This document shows, in pieces, positions 7,824 through 16,480 of a stretch of 64,000 nucleotides of DNA. Location: NCBI RefSeq assembly GCF_012767755.2, contig NZ_AP023189.1:4528001-4592000 (forward strand), written 5' to 3'. A model generated the notes under the pieces. It worked only from the letters and a program-made list of their open reading frames with translations, was not told the origin of the DNA and did no database searches. How positions within the stretch are numbered: the first letter of the stretch is position 1; each line of letters starts with the position of its first letter. The translations under genes were made by a program, and so were the position numbers. Origin of the DNA: Pseudomonas tohonis. Lineage in GTDB: Bacteria > Pseudomonadota > Gammaproteobacteria > Pseudomonadales > Pseudomonadaceae.

Positions 7824-8597
7824 TCAGGTCTGCCCGGACGCCAGGCACTCGCCCCGTCGCCACAGGCTCCAGGCGCCGGGCTGGTAGAGCGTCCAGGTCT
7901 CGTTATCGGTCAGTGGCTCGGTGGCGATCACCGTGACCACGTCGTTGGGTGTGGTTTCGGACTGGAAGTCCACGGTCAGGTCCGCGTCCTTCAGCCGCGC
8001 CGGGCCGAAGGGTGCACGCCGGGTGATCTGCGCCAGTTTGGTGGTGCAGAAGCAGAACAGCCAGTCGCCGTCGCTGAGCAGGCAGTTGAACACGCCGCGG
8101 CTGCGGTATTCGGAGCAGGCCTGCACCAGCACCGGCAGCAGCACTTCAACCGGCACCGGCTCGGGAAAGCCCTGGCGCACCCGGTTGAGCAGGTCGCAGA
8201 AGGCCGCCTCGCTGTCGGTGTCGCCCACCGGCCGATAGAAGCTGGCGGCCGGATGGAAGTCGGCGAGCTGGCCGTTGTGGGCGAAGCACCAGTTGCGCCC
8301 CCACAGCTCACGGACGAAGGGATGGGTGTTGGCCAGGCTGACCTTGCCGACGTTGGCCTGGCGGATATGGCCGATGACCGTCTCGCTCTTGATCGGGTAG
8401 CGCTGCACCAGGCGCGCCACCTCGGAGTCGACGCTGGCGGACGGGTCCTGGAACAGGCGCAGGCCACGGCCCTCATAGAAGCCGATGCCCCAGCCGTCAC
8501 GGTGCGGGCCGGTGCCACCGCCGCGCTGCATCAGGCCGGTGAAGCTGAAAACGATATCGGTGGGCACGTTGGCGCTCATGCCGAGCAATTCGCACAT
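7824..8597 (-). CDS. Class II glutamine amidotransferase (YafJ-like)
   Basis: 257 residues starting MCELLGM. After Met removal Cys2 becomes the N-terminal nucleophile of an Ntn-hydrolase glutaminase. Other supporting motifs are [26 protein letters not shown] and NTHPF, and an FAHNGQL loop. Family members hydrolyse glutamine and may pass ammonia to an acceptor; the physiological acceptor of YafJ-type proteins is not established. It lies 3 nt downstream of the HIT-family gene and 17 nt upstream of DUF2937. Confidence 0.88.
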   Translation of the reverse strand: MCELLGMSANVPTDIVFSFTGLMQRGGGTGPHRDGWGIGFYEGRGLRLFQDPSASVDSEVARLVQRYPIKSETVIGHIRQANVGKVSLANTHPFVRELWGRNWCFAHNGQLADFHPAASFYRPVGDTDSEAAFCDLLNRVRQGFPEPVPVEVLLPVLVQACSEYRSRGVFNCLLSDGDWLFCFCTTKLAQITRRAPFGPARLKDADLTVDFQSETTPNDVVTVIATEPLTDNETWTLYQPGAWSLWRRGECLASGQT

Positions 8598-8600
8598 GGT

Positions 8601-9053
8601 TCAGGGCTCTCGTTTCAATGCCTGTCGCAGTTGTTCGGCCTCCCGCGCCAGCCGGGCCTGGATGCGGGCGCGGCCGAAGGGCAGGAAGCGGGTGAGGATA
8701 CGCCAGAGCAGCGCAGCCAAGTCGCCCCGTTGCCGGGGAATCAGGTGCAGGTGCAGATGGGGTACGTGCTGGTTGGAGTCGGGGCCGTCGTTGATCAGCA
8801 GGTTGATGCCCTGGCGACCATAGCCCGCCCTGCGCAACGCCTCGCCCATGTGCAGGGCCTGGTCCACCAGGCGCTGGCGCGCCGGGGTGCCGAGGTCGGC
8901 GAGGTACGGCGCGTGCTCGCGGGCCACCACCAGTACGTGGGCGGGCCGCAGGGGGAAGATGTCCAGCAGCACCAGGAAGTGCTCGTCCTCGTGCAACAGG
9001 TGGGCCGGCAGCTTGCCGGCGGCGATGGCGCAGAACACACAATCCATGGGCAT
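8601..9053 (-). CDS. HIT family nucleotide hydrolase/transferase
   Basis: 150 residues. The N-terminal CVFCAI zinc-type pair and the HIT triad HVPHLHLHLIPR (about residues 96-107) mark a histidine-triad protein. Such enzymes hydrolyse nucleoside phosphoramidates or dinucleoside polyphosphates in the cytoplasm. The C-terminal 40 residues are basic and helical, longer than in minimal HINT proteins. Start is the ATG at 9053, with another in-frame Met two codons later. It lies 30 nt downstream of a membrane protein gene and 3 nt upstream of the amidotransferase. Confidence 0.9.
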   Translation of the reverse strand: MPMDCVFCAIAAGKLPAHLLHEDEHFLVLLDIFPLRPAHVLVVAREHAPYLADLGTPARQRLVDQALHMGEALRRAGYGRQGINLLINDGPDSNQHVPHLHLHLIPRQRGDLAALLWRILTRFLPFGRARIQARLAREAEQLRQALKREP

Positions 9054-9083
9054 TCCTCGTGAGCGCTCGGCGCGCCGCCGGTA

Positions 9084-9575
9084 TCAGAGACGCGGTTCGA
9101 TGCGCAGGCGACGGTCACCCCGGTCGTCGAGGCGGGTATCCACGCGCTCGTTCGAGTCACGCTCCATCAGCTGGCGCAGGGTCGGCTCGTCTTCCTCCTC
9201 GTCCACCGCGGCCGGCTTCTCGCGCTCGGCGCGACGGGCACGGATGGCGCGTTCGATGGGCCATCGGATGGCGACGAAGATGAGGTAGAGCACCAGGCCG
9301 ATCATGCCGTACATGGCCAGGTCGGAAACCGCCTTCCAGGCGTTGTTGCCCACCTTGAACACGATGTCCAGCGCGGTGACCGCCACCGCCGGCGCGTAGA
9401 GGTCGCGACCGGGGTCGACGGGAGTCGGGGTCAGCAGCAGTACGGCGACTATCAGACGCAGGGGCTCGCGCAGCCAGCGCCACATCCAGCCGGTGGCGCG
9501 GAAGCTCACCAGCAGGCAGCCCAGGGCCGCGACGCCATAGGCGCCCCAGGCGAGGAGATAGTCGTGTTCGTTCAT
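9084..9575 (-). CDS. Conserved hypothetical membrane protein
   Basis: 163 residues from the ATG at 9575. Hydrophobic helices at about residues 6-25, 35-50 and 85-110 (GMIGLVLYLIFVAIRWPIE) are followed by a highly charged cytoplasmic tail (RARRAEREK and DEEEDEP) rich in Arg and Asp. I do not recognise a domain with known function. It is the first gene of the minus-strand group with HIT, amidotransferase and DUF2937, divergent from ptrB with a 107-nt spacer, so both promoters must lie between 9576 and 9682. Confidence 0.7.
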   Translation of the reverse strand: MNEHDYLLAWGAYGVAALGCLLVSFRATGWMWRWLREPLRLIVAVLLLTPTPVDPGRDLYAPAVAVTALDIVFKVGNNAWKAVSDLAMYGMIGLVLYLIFVAIRWPIERAIRARRAEREKPAAVDEEEDEPTLRQLMERDSNERVDTRLDDRGDRRLRIEPRL

Positions 9576-9682
9576 GGGCTTCCATGGCAAGGCGGGCAAA
9601 GGGGCGCTTATGATAGCGACTTTTCCGAAGCCCGGCGTCCCCGCCGTCGCCCGGCCCGCAACGCCTAGCCGTGAGAACCGCC

Positions 9683-11716
9683 ATGTCCGAAGCCCCCATC
9701 GCCCGCATCCAGGCCGGAGCCGATCCCTACCGCTGGCTGGAGGAACGCGACGCCCCCGAGGTGCTCGATTACCTGAAGGCGGAGAACGCCTGGCTCGACG
9801 AGCGCCTGGCCGACGAAGCGCCGCTGCGAGACGCGCTGTTCGAGGAGATCCGTGGGCGCATCCGCGAGACCGACCTTTCCCTCGCCACGCCCTGGGGCCC
9901 CTACCTCTATTACCAGCGCACCACCGCCGGCGACGAATACCCGCGCCACTACCGCTGCGCGCGCCCGGCCGAAGGCTTCGAGGTGGACGAGGCCAGCGAA
10001 CAGCTGCTGCTCGAACCCAACGCCCTGGCCGATGGCGGCTTCCTCTCCCTCGGCGCCTTCAGCGTCAGCCCGGACCACCGCCTGCTGGCCTACAGCCTGG
10101 ACACCAGCGGCGACGAGATCTACCGCCTCTACGTCAAGGACCTCGTCGAGGGCAGCCTCACCGCCCTGCCCTTCGACGACTGCGACGGCAGCATGACCTG
10201 GGCCAACGACAGCCGCACCCTGTTCTTCGGCGAGCTGGACGACACCCACCGCCCGCACCGCCTCTACCGCCACCGCCTGGGCGAGGCCAACGCCGAACTG
10301 GTGTTCGAGGAGGCCGACGGCCGTTTCTTCCTCGGCTGCCACCGCGCCAGCTCCGAGCGCCAGCTGGTGCTGATGCTGGGCAGCAAGACCACCAGCGAGA
10401 GCTGGGTGCTGGACGCCGACACCCCCGACGGCGACTTCCGCTGCCTGGCCCCGCGCGAGGAAGGCCACGAGTACTACGCCGACCACGGCCAGGTGGACGG
10501 CCAGTGGTGCTGGCTGATCCGCAGCAACCAGACCGGCATCAACTTCGCCCTCTACCAGACCCCCGAGGCGACACCCGAGCGCGCCCATTGGCGCGAGCTG
10601 ATCGCCCACGACCCCGACTGCATGCTCGAAGGCGTGGGCATGAACGCCGGCGCCTTCACCCTCAGCCTGCGCGAGGGTGGCCTGCCGATCATCCAGGTGC
10701 ACCCACGCGGCGCCGCGCCGTACCGCGTGCAGTTGCCGGACGCCGCCTACAGCCTCTATGTGCAGGACGGCATGGAGTTCGACAGCCCGGTGATCCGCCT
10801 GCGCTACGAGGCACTCAACCGCCCCGCCCAGGTCCGCGAGCTGCGCCTGGCCGACGGCGAGCAACGGGTGCTCAAGCAGACCCCGGTGGAGGGCCCCTTC
10901 GACGCCGACGCCTACGTCAGCCAGCGCCTCTGGGCCACCGCCGCCGACGGCACCCGCGTGCCCATCAGCCTGGTCGCCCGCCGCGACGTGCTGGGCCAGC
11001 CCGCGCCGCTCTACCTCTACGGCTATGGCGCCTATGGCGAGAGCCTCGACCCCTGGTTCTCCCACGCCCGCCTGAGCCTGCTGGAGCGCGGCTTCGTCTT
11101 CGCCATCGCCCACGTGCGCGGCGGCGGCGAACTGGGGGAAGCCTGGTACCGCGCCGGCAAGCTGGAGCACAAGACCAACAGCTTCGATGACTTCATCGCC
11201 TGTGCCGAGCACCTGATCGGCGCAGGCCTGACGACCCGCGAGCACCTGGTGATCAGCGGCGGCAGCGCCGGTGGCTTGCTGATGGGCGCCGTGCTCAACC
11301 AGCGCCCGGACCTGTTCGCCGCCGCCATCGCCGAAGTGCCCTTCGTCGACGTGCTCAACACCATGCAGAACCCCGACCTGCCGCTGACCGTGACCGAATA
11401 CGACGAGTGGGGCGACCCGAACGAGCCCGAGGTGTTCGAGCGCATCCGCAGCTACGCGCCCTACGAGAACGTGCGTGCCCAGGCCTACCCGGCGCTGCTG
11501 GTGGTGGCCGGCTACAACGACTCCCGCGTGCAGTACTGGGAGGCCGCCAAATGGGTGGCCAGGCTGCGTGCCACACGCACCGACGACAACCTGCTGCTGC
11601 TCAAGACCGACCTCGGCGCCGGCCATGGCGGCATGAGCGGACGCTACCAGGCGCTGCGCGACGTCGCCCTGGAATACGCCTTCCTGCTCAAGGTGCTGGG
11701 GCTGACCGGCCAGTGA
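9683..11716 (+). CDS. ptrB: Oligopeptidase B (S9A prolyl-oligopeptidase family)
   Basis: 677-residue cytoplasmic serine peptidase that cleaves short peptides after Arg/Lys. An N-terminal beta-propeller (about residues 70-400) caps the C-terminal alpha/beta-hydrolase. The catalytic Ser is in GGSAGG (about residue 532), the Asp in GYNDSRV and the His in LGAGHGG. The acidic EYDEWGDP loop before the Asp is typical of the family. ATG at 9683 is chosen; a GTG four codons upstream is possible. It overlaps the next gene through a GTGA junction, indicating translational coupling with a small phosphatase. Confidence 0.93.
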   Translation: MSEAPIARIQAGADPYRWLEERDAPEVLDYLKAENAWLDERLADEAPLRDALFEEIRGRIRETDLSLATPWGPYLYYQRTTAGDEYPRHYRCARPAEGFEVDEASEQLLLEPNALADGGFLSLGAFSVSPDHRLLAYSLDTSGDEIYRLYVKDLVEGSLTALPFDDCDGSMTWANDSRTLFFGELDDTHRPHRLYRHRLGEANAELVFEEADGRFFLGCHRASSERQLVLMLGSKTTSESWVLDADTPDGDFRCLAPREEGHEYYADHGQVDGQWCWLIRSNQTGINFALYQTPEATPERAHWRELIAHDPDCMLEGVGMNAGAFTLSLREGGLPIIQVHPRGAAPYRVQLPDAAYSLYVQDGMEFDSPVIRLRYEALNRPAQVRELRLADGEQRVLKQTPVEGPFDADAYVSQRLWATAADGTRVPISLVARRDVLGQPAPLYLYGYGAYGESLDPWFSHARLSLLERGFVFAIAHVRGGGELGEAWYRAGKLEHKTNSFDDFIACAEHLIGAGLTTREHLVISGGSAGGLLMGAVLNQRPDLFAAAIAEVPFVDVLNTMQNPDLPLTVTEYDEWGDPNEPEVFERIRSYAPYENVRAQAYPALLVVAGYNDSRVQYWEAAKWVARLRATRTDDNLLLLKTDLGAGHGGMSGRYQALRDVALEYAFLLKVLGLTGQ

Positions 11717-12042
11717 AGGTGCAACGCCTGCTGTTCATCTGCGGGCAGAACCGCCTGCGCAGCCCCACCGCGGAACAGCTGTTCGCCAGTTGGCCGGGGA
11801 TCGAGACCGACTCCGCCGGCCTCAAGGCCGAGGCCGAAACCCCGGTGACGCCCGAGGCCCTGGCCTGGGCCGACCTGATCCTGGTGATGGAGGGCAGCCA
11901 CCGGCGCAAGCTCGCCGCCCGCTTCCCCGCCGCCCTCAAGGGCAAGCGCGTGGTCAGCCTGGATATCCCCGACGACTACGAGTACATGGACCCGGCTCTG
12001 GTGGAGCTGCTCGAGGCCCGGGTGCCACCGCTGCTGCGCTAG
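11713..12042 (+). CDS. Small low-molecular-weight protein-tyrosine-phosphatase family protein
   Basis: 109 residues starting with GTG at 11713, overlapping the ptrB stop by four bases (GTGA). The N terminus KVQRLLFICGQNRLRSPTAE contains the C(X5)R-S phosphatase loop, preceded by a beta strand as in LMW-PTPs. An acidic DIPDDYEYMDP segment near the C terminus could supply the general acid. It is shorter than classical LMW-PTPs (~150 residues) and matches the compact bacterial subgroup annotated as predicted protein tyrosine phosphatases. Substrate unknown. Its stop codon overlaps that of the convergent proline-rich gene. Confidence 0.82.
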   Translation: MKVQRLLFICGQNRLRSPTAEQLFASWPGIETDSAGLKAEAETPVTPEALAWADLILVMEGSHRRKLAARFPAALKGKRVVSLDIPDDYEYMDPALVELLEARVPPLLR

Positions 12043-12359
12043 GGCGCCGGCTTTTTCTCACTGCCTCCCAAACCCTTGCTGTTGCGATCCAGCTGCTCCT
12101 GCAGCACCGGAATGCGCTCGTCGCGCGGGTCCGTCTGGCGCGTGGTCGGCGGGTTGACCAGGAGCGGCGGGCTGCCCGAACGCGGCGCGGCCGCAGGCAG
12201 GCTCGGCGGGCTCGGCTGGGGATAGGGTTGCGGCGTGGCCGTACCGGGCGAGCCCGGTGCCGGCGTGCCGGGCGAGCGCAGTAACGGCGGCTGTTGCGCC
12301 TGGATGCCACAACTGACCGCGACCAGCGCCGCGAATGCGAGCACAATGGCGCCCTTCAT
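12039..12359 (-). CDS. Small secreted proline-rich protein
   Basis: 106 residues. The N terminus MKGAIVLAFAALVAVSCGIQAQ is a signal peptide, either cut after AQA or lipidated at Cys17 (AVSC is a weak lipobox). The mature part is about a quarter proline, with PPLLRSPGTPAPGSPG-type low-complexity segments. It ends in a charged helix-like tail. I do not recognise a domain. It is convergent with the phosphatase gene and their stops overlap. An envelope-spanning or linker-like role is possible but unsupported. Confidence 0.6.
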   Translation of the reverse strand: MKGAIVLAFAALVAVSCGIQAQQPPLLRSPGTPAPGSPGTATPQPYPQPSPPSLPAAAPRSGSPPLLVNPPTTRQTDPRDERIPVLQEQLDRNSKGLGGSEKKPAP

Positions 12360-12441
12360 ATGGACCTCCCGCCTATCGGCGTCGAAGTCCTCAGTCTAGT
12401 TGCCGGCCCCCTGCCGGCCTCCCATCCCGACGGAACACCCC

Positions 12442-12912
12442 ATGACCAACAACGATGTACTGCGCAGCCTGCGCTACCTGCTGGATATCAGCGACGCCCG
12501 GGTGGTGGAGATCATCGGCCTGGCCGACCAGGAAGTGAGCCGCCAGGAGGTCGCCTCCTGGCTCGTCCGTGACGACGAGGAGGGCTACCACTCCTGCAGC
12601 GACAAGCGCCTGGCCGGCTTCCTCGACGGCCTGGTGTACGCCATGCGCGGCAAGGACGAGAGCCGCCCGCCCCTGCCCCTGGAACTGCCGATGAGCAACA
12701 ACCAGGTGCTGAAGAAGCTGCGGGTGGCCTTCGAGCTGCGCGAGGACGACATCCTCGACATCCTCCACGAGGCCGACCTGCCCATGACCCGGTCCGAGAT
12801 CGGCGCCCTGTTCCGCAAGAAGGACCACAAGAACTACCGCCCCTGTGGCGACCAGATCCTGCGCAACTTCCTTCGCGGCCTCACCGCGCGCAGGCGCCCG
12901 CAGCCGGACTGA
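12442..12912 (+). CDS. DUF1456 family protein (YehS-like), duplicated domain
   Basis: 156 residues from the ATG at 12442. Two repeats of ~70 residues are visible, beginning MTNNDVLRSLRYLLDISD and MSNNQVLKKLRVAFELRED. Each contains a helical motif ending in xRPCGDQILRNFLRG or a similar sequence. This is the YehS/DUF1456 architecture of small cytoplasmic proteins of unknown function. Expression appears monocistronic: it is divergent from the proline-rich gene and ~100 nt before the PfpI-family gene. Confidence 0.85.
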   Translation: MTNNDVLRSLRYLLDISDARVVEIIGLADQEVSRQEVASWLVRDDEEGYHSCSDKRLAGFLDGLVYAMRGKDESRPPLPLELPMSNNQVLKKLRVAFELREDDILDILHEADLPMTRSEIGALFRKKDHKNYRPCGDQILRNFLRGLTARRRPQPD

Positions 12913-13010
12913 GGACAGGTTCCCAGGCGCGTCTAGAATTCATCGGCCAACCACCGGAACCTTGCCGGAGGAGCGCCAGTCACACCCTCGATAATCTCAA
13001 GGAGTTGCCG

Positions 13011-13691
13011 ATGAAAATCCTCATGGTGCTGACCTCGCACGACCGTCTGGGCGATACCGGCAAGCCGACCGGCTTCTGGCTCGAAGAGTTCGCCGCCCCC
13101 TACTTCGCCTTCCGCGACGCCGGGGCCGAAGTGGTCCTCGCCTCGCCCCGGGGCGGCCAGCCACCGCTCGACCCGAAGAGCGACGAGCCCGACGCACAGA
13201 CCGAAGCGACCCACCGTTTCCGTGGCGACCTTCAGGCGCAGCAGGCCCTGGCCAACACCCTGCCGCTGTCCGGGCTGGTCTCGGCCGACTACGACGCACT
13301 GTTCTACCCCGGCGGCCACGGCCCGCTCTGGGACCTGGCGGACGATCCCTTCTCCATCCGCCTCATCGAAGACCTGCACCACGCCGGCAAACCGGTGGCC
13401 GCCGTCTGCCACGCCCCCGGCGTGCTGCGCAACGCCCGTGCCGCCGACGGCAGCCCGCTGGTGCAAGGTTGCGCGGTGACCGGCTTCTCCAACAGCGAGG
13501 AAGAAGCAGTCGGCCTCACCCATGTGGTGCCCTTCCTGGTGGAAGACGTGCTGCGCGAGCAGGGCGGTCAGTATTCCAAGGTCGCCGACTGGCAGCCCCA
13601 CGTGGTCACCGACGGCAAGCTGATCACCGGCCAGAACCCCGCCTCCTCCGAACCCACCGCCGCCGCGCTGCTGCAGCTGCTGGGCGGCTGA
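13011..13691 (+). CDS. DJ-1/PfpI family protein (type 1 glutamine amidotransferase-like)
   Basis: 226 residues from the ATG at 13011, with GGAG six bases upstream. The nucleophile elbow AVCHAPG (Cys about residue 132) and the FYPGGHGPLWDL loop place it with Hsp31/YhbO-type DJ-1 relatives. These act as glyoxalase III, deglycase or chaperone in the cytoplasm; which activity applies here cannot be read from sequence. The C terminus ITGQNPASS is typical. It is convergent with the TonB receptor gene. Confidence 0.87.
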   Translation: MKILMVLTSHDRLGDTGKPTGFWLEEFAAPYFAFRDAGAEVVLASPRGGQPPLDPKSDEPDAQTEATHRFRGDLQAQQALANTLPLSGLVSADYDALFYPGGHGPLWDLADDPFSIRLIEDLHHAGKPVAAVCHAPGVLRNARAADGSPLVQGCAVTGFSNSEEEAVGLTHVVPFLVEDVLREQGGQYSKVADWQPHVVTDGKLITGQNPASSEPTAAALLQLLGG

Positions 13692-13707
13692 GCAGGGTCG
13701 TCACTCG

Positions 13708-13756
13708 CGGGTTGCACCCGCCCTGCGACCGCGCGATGCAGGGCGGGCGGAACCCG
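13708..13756. repeat. Nested inverted repeat between convergent genes (REP/terminator-like)
   Basis: CGGGTT (13708-13713) pairs with AACCCG (13751-13756), and inside it CCCGCCCTGC (13717-13726) pairs with GCAGGGCGGG (13738-13747). There is no T-run, so it could be a REP element or a bidirectional terminator for the convergent PfpI and receptor genes. Confidence 0.45.
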
Positions 13757-13794
13757 ACGGGCCGTTGCCAGGCGCCCCCGCCCTGTCGCAGCAG

Positions 13795-16329
13795 TCAGAA
13801 GAACCGGGTGATGCTGATCTTGGCGTTGCGACCCTGGCTGTAGGCGGCATCGCCGCTGAGGTTGGCGCGGTAGAAGCGGTTGAAGACGTTGTCCAGGGTG
13901 AAGTTCACCTTGGTGCCCTTGAGGTCGCCGGTCTGGGGCGCCCACTCGGCGAAGAGGCGGTGCACGTCGTAGCTGTCGTTCTCGAAGTGGTCCCACACCG
14001 TCTCGCCGGTGACGTCGTAGAGATCGCCCGGTACGCGATCGGTCTTGCGCACGAACTCGCCCTGCCACCCCACTTGGGTCGAGATCTCGGGAATCTTCAC
14101 CCCCACCATCGCCACCCACTTGGGGGCCGGCACGTCCCGCACCCAGACGTCGGGGCCCCAGGGGTTGCTGTAGGCACCTTGGTGCTTGCCGCTGACCCAG
14201 GAGTAGGAAAGGCTGCCGTACATCCGCGAGCTGTCGTAGTAGGCCTCGACCTCGAAGCCCTTGAGGGTCAGGCTCTCCAGGTTGCGGTAGTTGGGCAGCG
14301 GCAGCAGCGAGGCGCACTTGGCGGAGATGGTGCCGCCCTCGATGGCCTGGCGTTCGCAGGCGATGCTGCGCAGCTTGAAGATCTCGTCGTCGATCTTGTG
14401 GTGGAACAGCGTGGTACGCACCTGCAGGGCGTCGTTGGCGGCGATCAGGTCGCCGAAGCTGAGCACGCTGCCGCCCCGCACGCCACGGATGCGCTCGGGG
14501 TCCAGGCCCCGGCTGGTACCGCCGATGGTGGTGCTGTTCTGCAGTTCGTACTGCTCGTCGATCACCGGGGCGCGCCAGGTCCTGGCGTAGTCGGCGAACA
14601 ACCCGAGGTTGTCGTTCACCCGCCAGAACACGGACAGGCGAGGCGACCAGCCGGAGTACTCCTGGGCGCTGTAGTCGTGCCCGAGGGCGGCGTTGTTGTA
14701 GACCGATGCGAGGTTCTCCTTGCCCTGGTTGCGCACGGCATCGAAGCGCATCGACGGCGTGATGGTCACGTCGCCGAGGGTGATGGCGTCCTGCACGTAG
14801 GCGCTGCGGGTGGTCTGTTCGCCACGGGGCATGAAGTACGGCTGGAACCAGCCGTAGTTGTAGCGCGCGACGTTGTAGGTGCTGCCCGGCAGGTACATCA
14901 GCACGTCGCGGTTGTGGTGGTGCCAGGCGAGGCCGGTGGTGAGCTCGTGCTCGAGGGCCGCCGTGGAGAAACGGCTGATGTTGCGCAGCTCCACCACCTT
15001 GTCCTGGTAGTCGGTCCTGATCCACTTGCCGCCCGAGGTCAGCGAGTAGTTGGCGCCAGCACGGCGCTCGTCGGTCTGCTCGGTTTCCGAGTAGGAGGCC
15101 TTCAGCTCCAGGTCGATCCAGGGGTTGTCCAGCGGCTGGTAGGTGTACTTGCCGGCCCAGGTGGTATCCACCACCTCGCGATCGGCGAGGTTGCGGCGCA
15201 TGGCGTTCTCCAGGCCACCGTAGAGGTCGACGCTGTACTTGCTGGGCAGGTAGAAGCTGGCGGCGCTGAAGGGGCCGAACTGCTCGGTGACCGAGCGCAT
15301 GTAGGTCAGGCCGAAGCCGTGCTCCTCGTTGGGCCGGAAGTTGCCCTTGAGCAGCGCGCCGTCCAGCTTCTGGTCGGTATGCGGGTAGCGCTCGGGGTAC
15401 TCGTAGCCCGGTTCGATCTGGATGTGGCCGGCCAGTTTCATGTCGCGGCCGTCGCGGGTGGTCAGGTAGGCCAGGCCATCCGCGCGGCCGTCCTCGGTGC
15501 GGCCGTAGACGGCACCGCTGTAGATCTTCTGCTGGTCGTTGCTGTGGTAGCCGTACTTGAGCATGGCGCCGACGTCGCGGCCGTCTTCCAGCAGGTCGGG
15601 GGCGTCCTTGGTCTCCATGTGCACGGTGCCACCGAAGCCGCCGTTGCCGGTGAAGACCGAGTACGGCCCCTTCTCCACCTCGATGCGCTTGATCAGCTCC
15701 GGCTCGATGAACACGGTGCCCTGCTGGTAGCGCTCGAAACCGCTCTTGGAGGCCCCGTCGAGGGTGAAGGGCACGTCCTCGGCATCGCCTAGGCCCCAGA
15801 TGTTCACGGTCTGGCCGCCGGGCTTGGCCGAGCCGCCCATGGTCACCCCGGGCAGGGTCTGCAGCAGGCTCGGCACGTTGTCCGCCTGCTGCCGCTCGAT
15901 TTCCTTGCGGGTCAGGGTGGAGCGCCCGACGCTGCTGGAATCCACGCTGGTGCCGTTGCCGACGATGGTCTGGGCGTCGAGCTGGATGGCATTGTCCGCA
16001 CCGGCTTCCTGCATGCGACGGCGCACCACGAACCCGTCCCCCGCCTCCACCAGCTCCAGCCCGGAGCCGGCCAGCAGCCGTTGCAGCGCGGCGCGGGCGC
16101 TGTAGCGGCCGGCCAGGGCCGGGGCGCGCAGGTCACGCAGCTGCGACTCGTCGAAGAGAATCTGCAGCTGGCTCTGCTGGGCCAGGGCGGTCAGGGCGCT
16201 GGCCATGGACTGGGCCGGCAGGTTGAAGTCGTGGTCCTGCGCCAGGGCGCTGCCGCTGAGCAGGAAGGTGGCCAGGGCGCCGCCGGCAACGAGACGGCGC
16301 AGCGCGAAACGGGTGCTACGGGTGTTCAT
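13795..16329 (-). CDS. hxuA: TonB-dependent heme-type receptor with STN signalling domain
   Basis: 844-residue outer-membrane receptor. Signal peptide (LLSGSALAQ) is followed by an STN secretin/TonB N-terminal domain (residues ~35-110) that contacts the FecR-type anti-sigma factor. Then come the plug (LTRKEIERQQADNVPSLLQ) and the beta-barrel ending in ISITRFF, with C-terminal Phe. A TWRAPV motif resembles the FRAP box of heme receptors. Position next to sigma and anti-sigma genes and near ptrB matches the PAO1 hxuIRA region (from memory), so heme uptake is likely but not proven. ATG at 16329 has GGGGAG upstream; a start 16 codons earlier is less likely. Confidence 0.85.
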   Translation of the reverse strand: MNTRSTRFALRRLVAGGALATFLLSGSALAQDHDFNLPAQSMASALTALAQQSQLQILFDESQLRDLRAPALAGRYSARAALQRLLAGSGLELVEAGDGFVVRRRMQEAGADNAIQLDAQTIVGNGTSVDSSSVGRSTLTRKEIERQQADNVPSLLQTLPGVTMGGSAKPGGQTVNIWGLGDAEDVPFTLDGASKSGFERYQQGTVFIEPELIKRIEVEKGPYSVFTGNGGFGGTVHMETKDAPDLLEDGRDVGAMLKYGYHSNDQQKIYSGAVYGRTEDGRADGLAYLTTRDGRDMKLAGHIQIEPGYEYPERYPHTDQKLDGALLKGNFRPNEEHGFGLTYMRSVTEQFGPFSAASFYLPSKYSVDLYGGLENAMRRNLADREVVDTTWAGKYTYQPLDNPWIDLELKASYSETEQTDERRAGANYSLTSGGKWIRTDYQDKVVELRNISRFSTAALEHELTTGLAWHHHNRDVLMYLPGSTYNVARYNYGWFQPYFMPRGEQTTRSAYVQDAITLGDVTITPSMRFDAVRNQGKENLASVYNNAALGHDYSAQEYSGWSPRLSVFWRVNDNLGLFADYARTWRAPVIDEQYELQNSTTIGGTSRGLDPERIRGVRGGSVLSFGDLIAANDALQVRTTLFHHKIDDEIFKLRSIACERQAIEGGTISAKCASLLPLPNYRNLESLTLKGFEVEAYYDSSRMYGSLSYSWVSGKHQGAYSNPWGPDVWVRDVPAPKWVAMVGVKIPEISTQVGWQGEFVRKTDRVPGDLYDVTGETVWDHFENDSYDVHRLFAEWAPQTGDLKGTKVNFTLDNVFNRFYRANLSGDAAYSQGRNAKISITRFF

Positions 16330-16480
16330 CCAAATCTCCCCAAGTACTGCAAAACCGCCCTTGCATGAGGCGGACATCAGGAAGACGCAGCGCTCGGCAA
16401 AACCCGCATATGCAAATGAAAAATATTTTCACTTGCATCGAAGCACCCACGCGACTGGACTCCGGGGGTGCTCCGGAGGG

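Noticed and set aside
13765..15792. Very long plus-strand open frame across the TonB receptor gene
   Set aside because: It is antisense to a gene with clear signal peptide, STN, plug and barrel features. High GC third positions create such mirror frames throughout the window.
16330..16480. Search for an ECF-sigma promoter before the heme receptor gene
   Set aside because: The region is suitable in position, but I could not recognise a specific -35/-10 pair without a known consensus.
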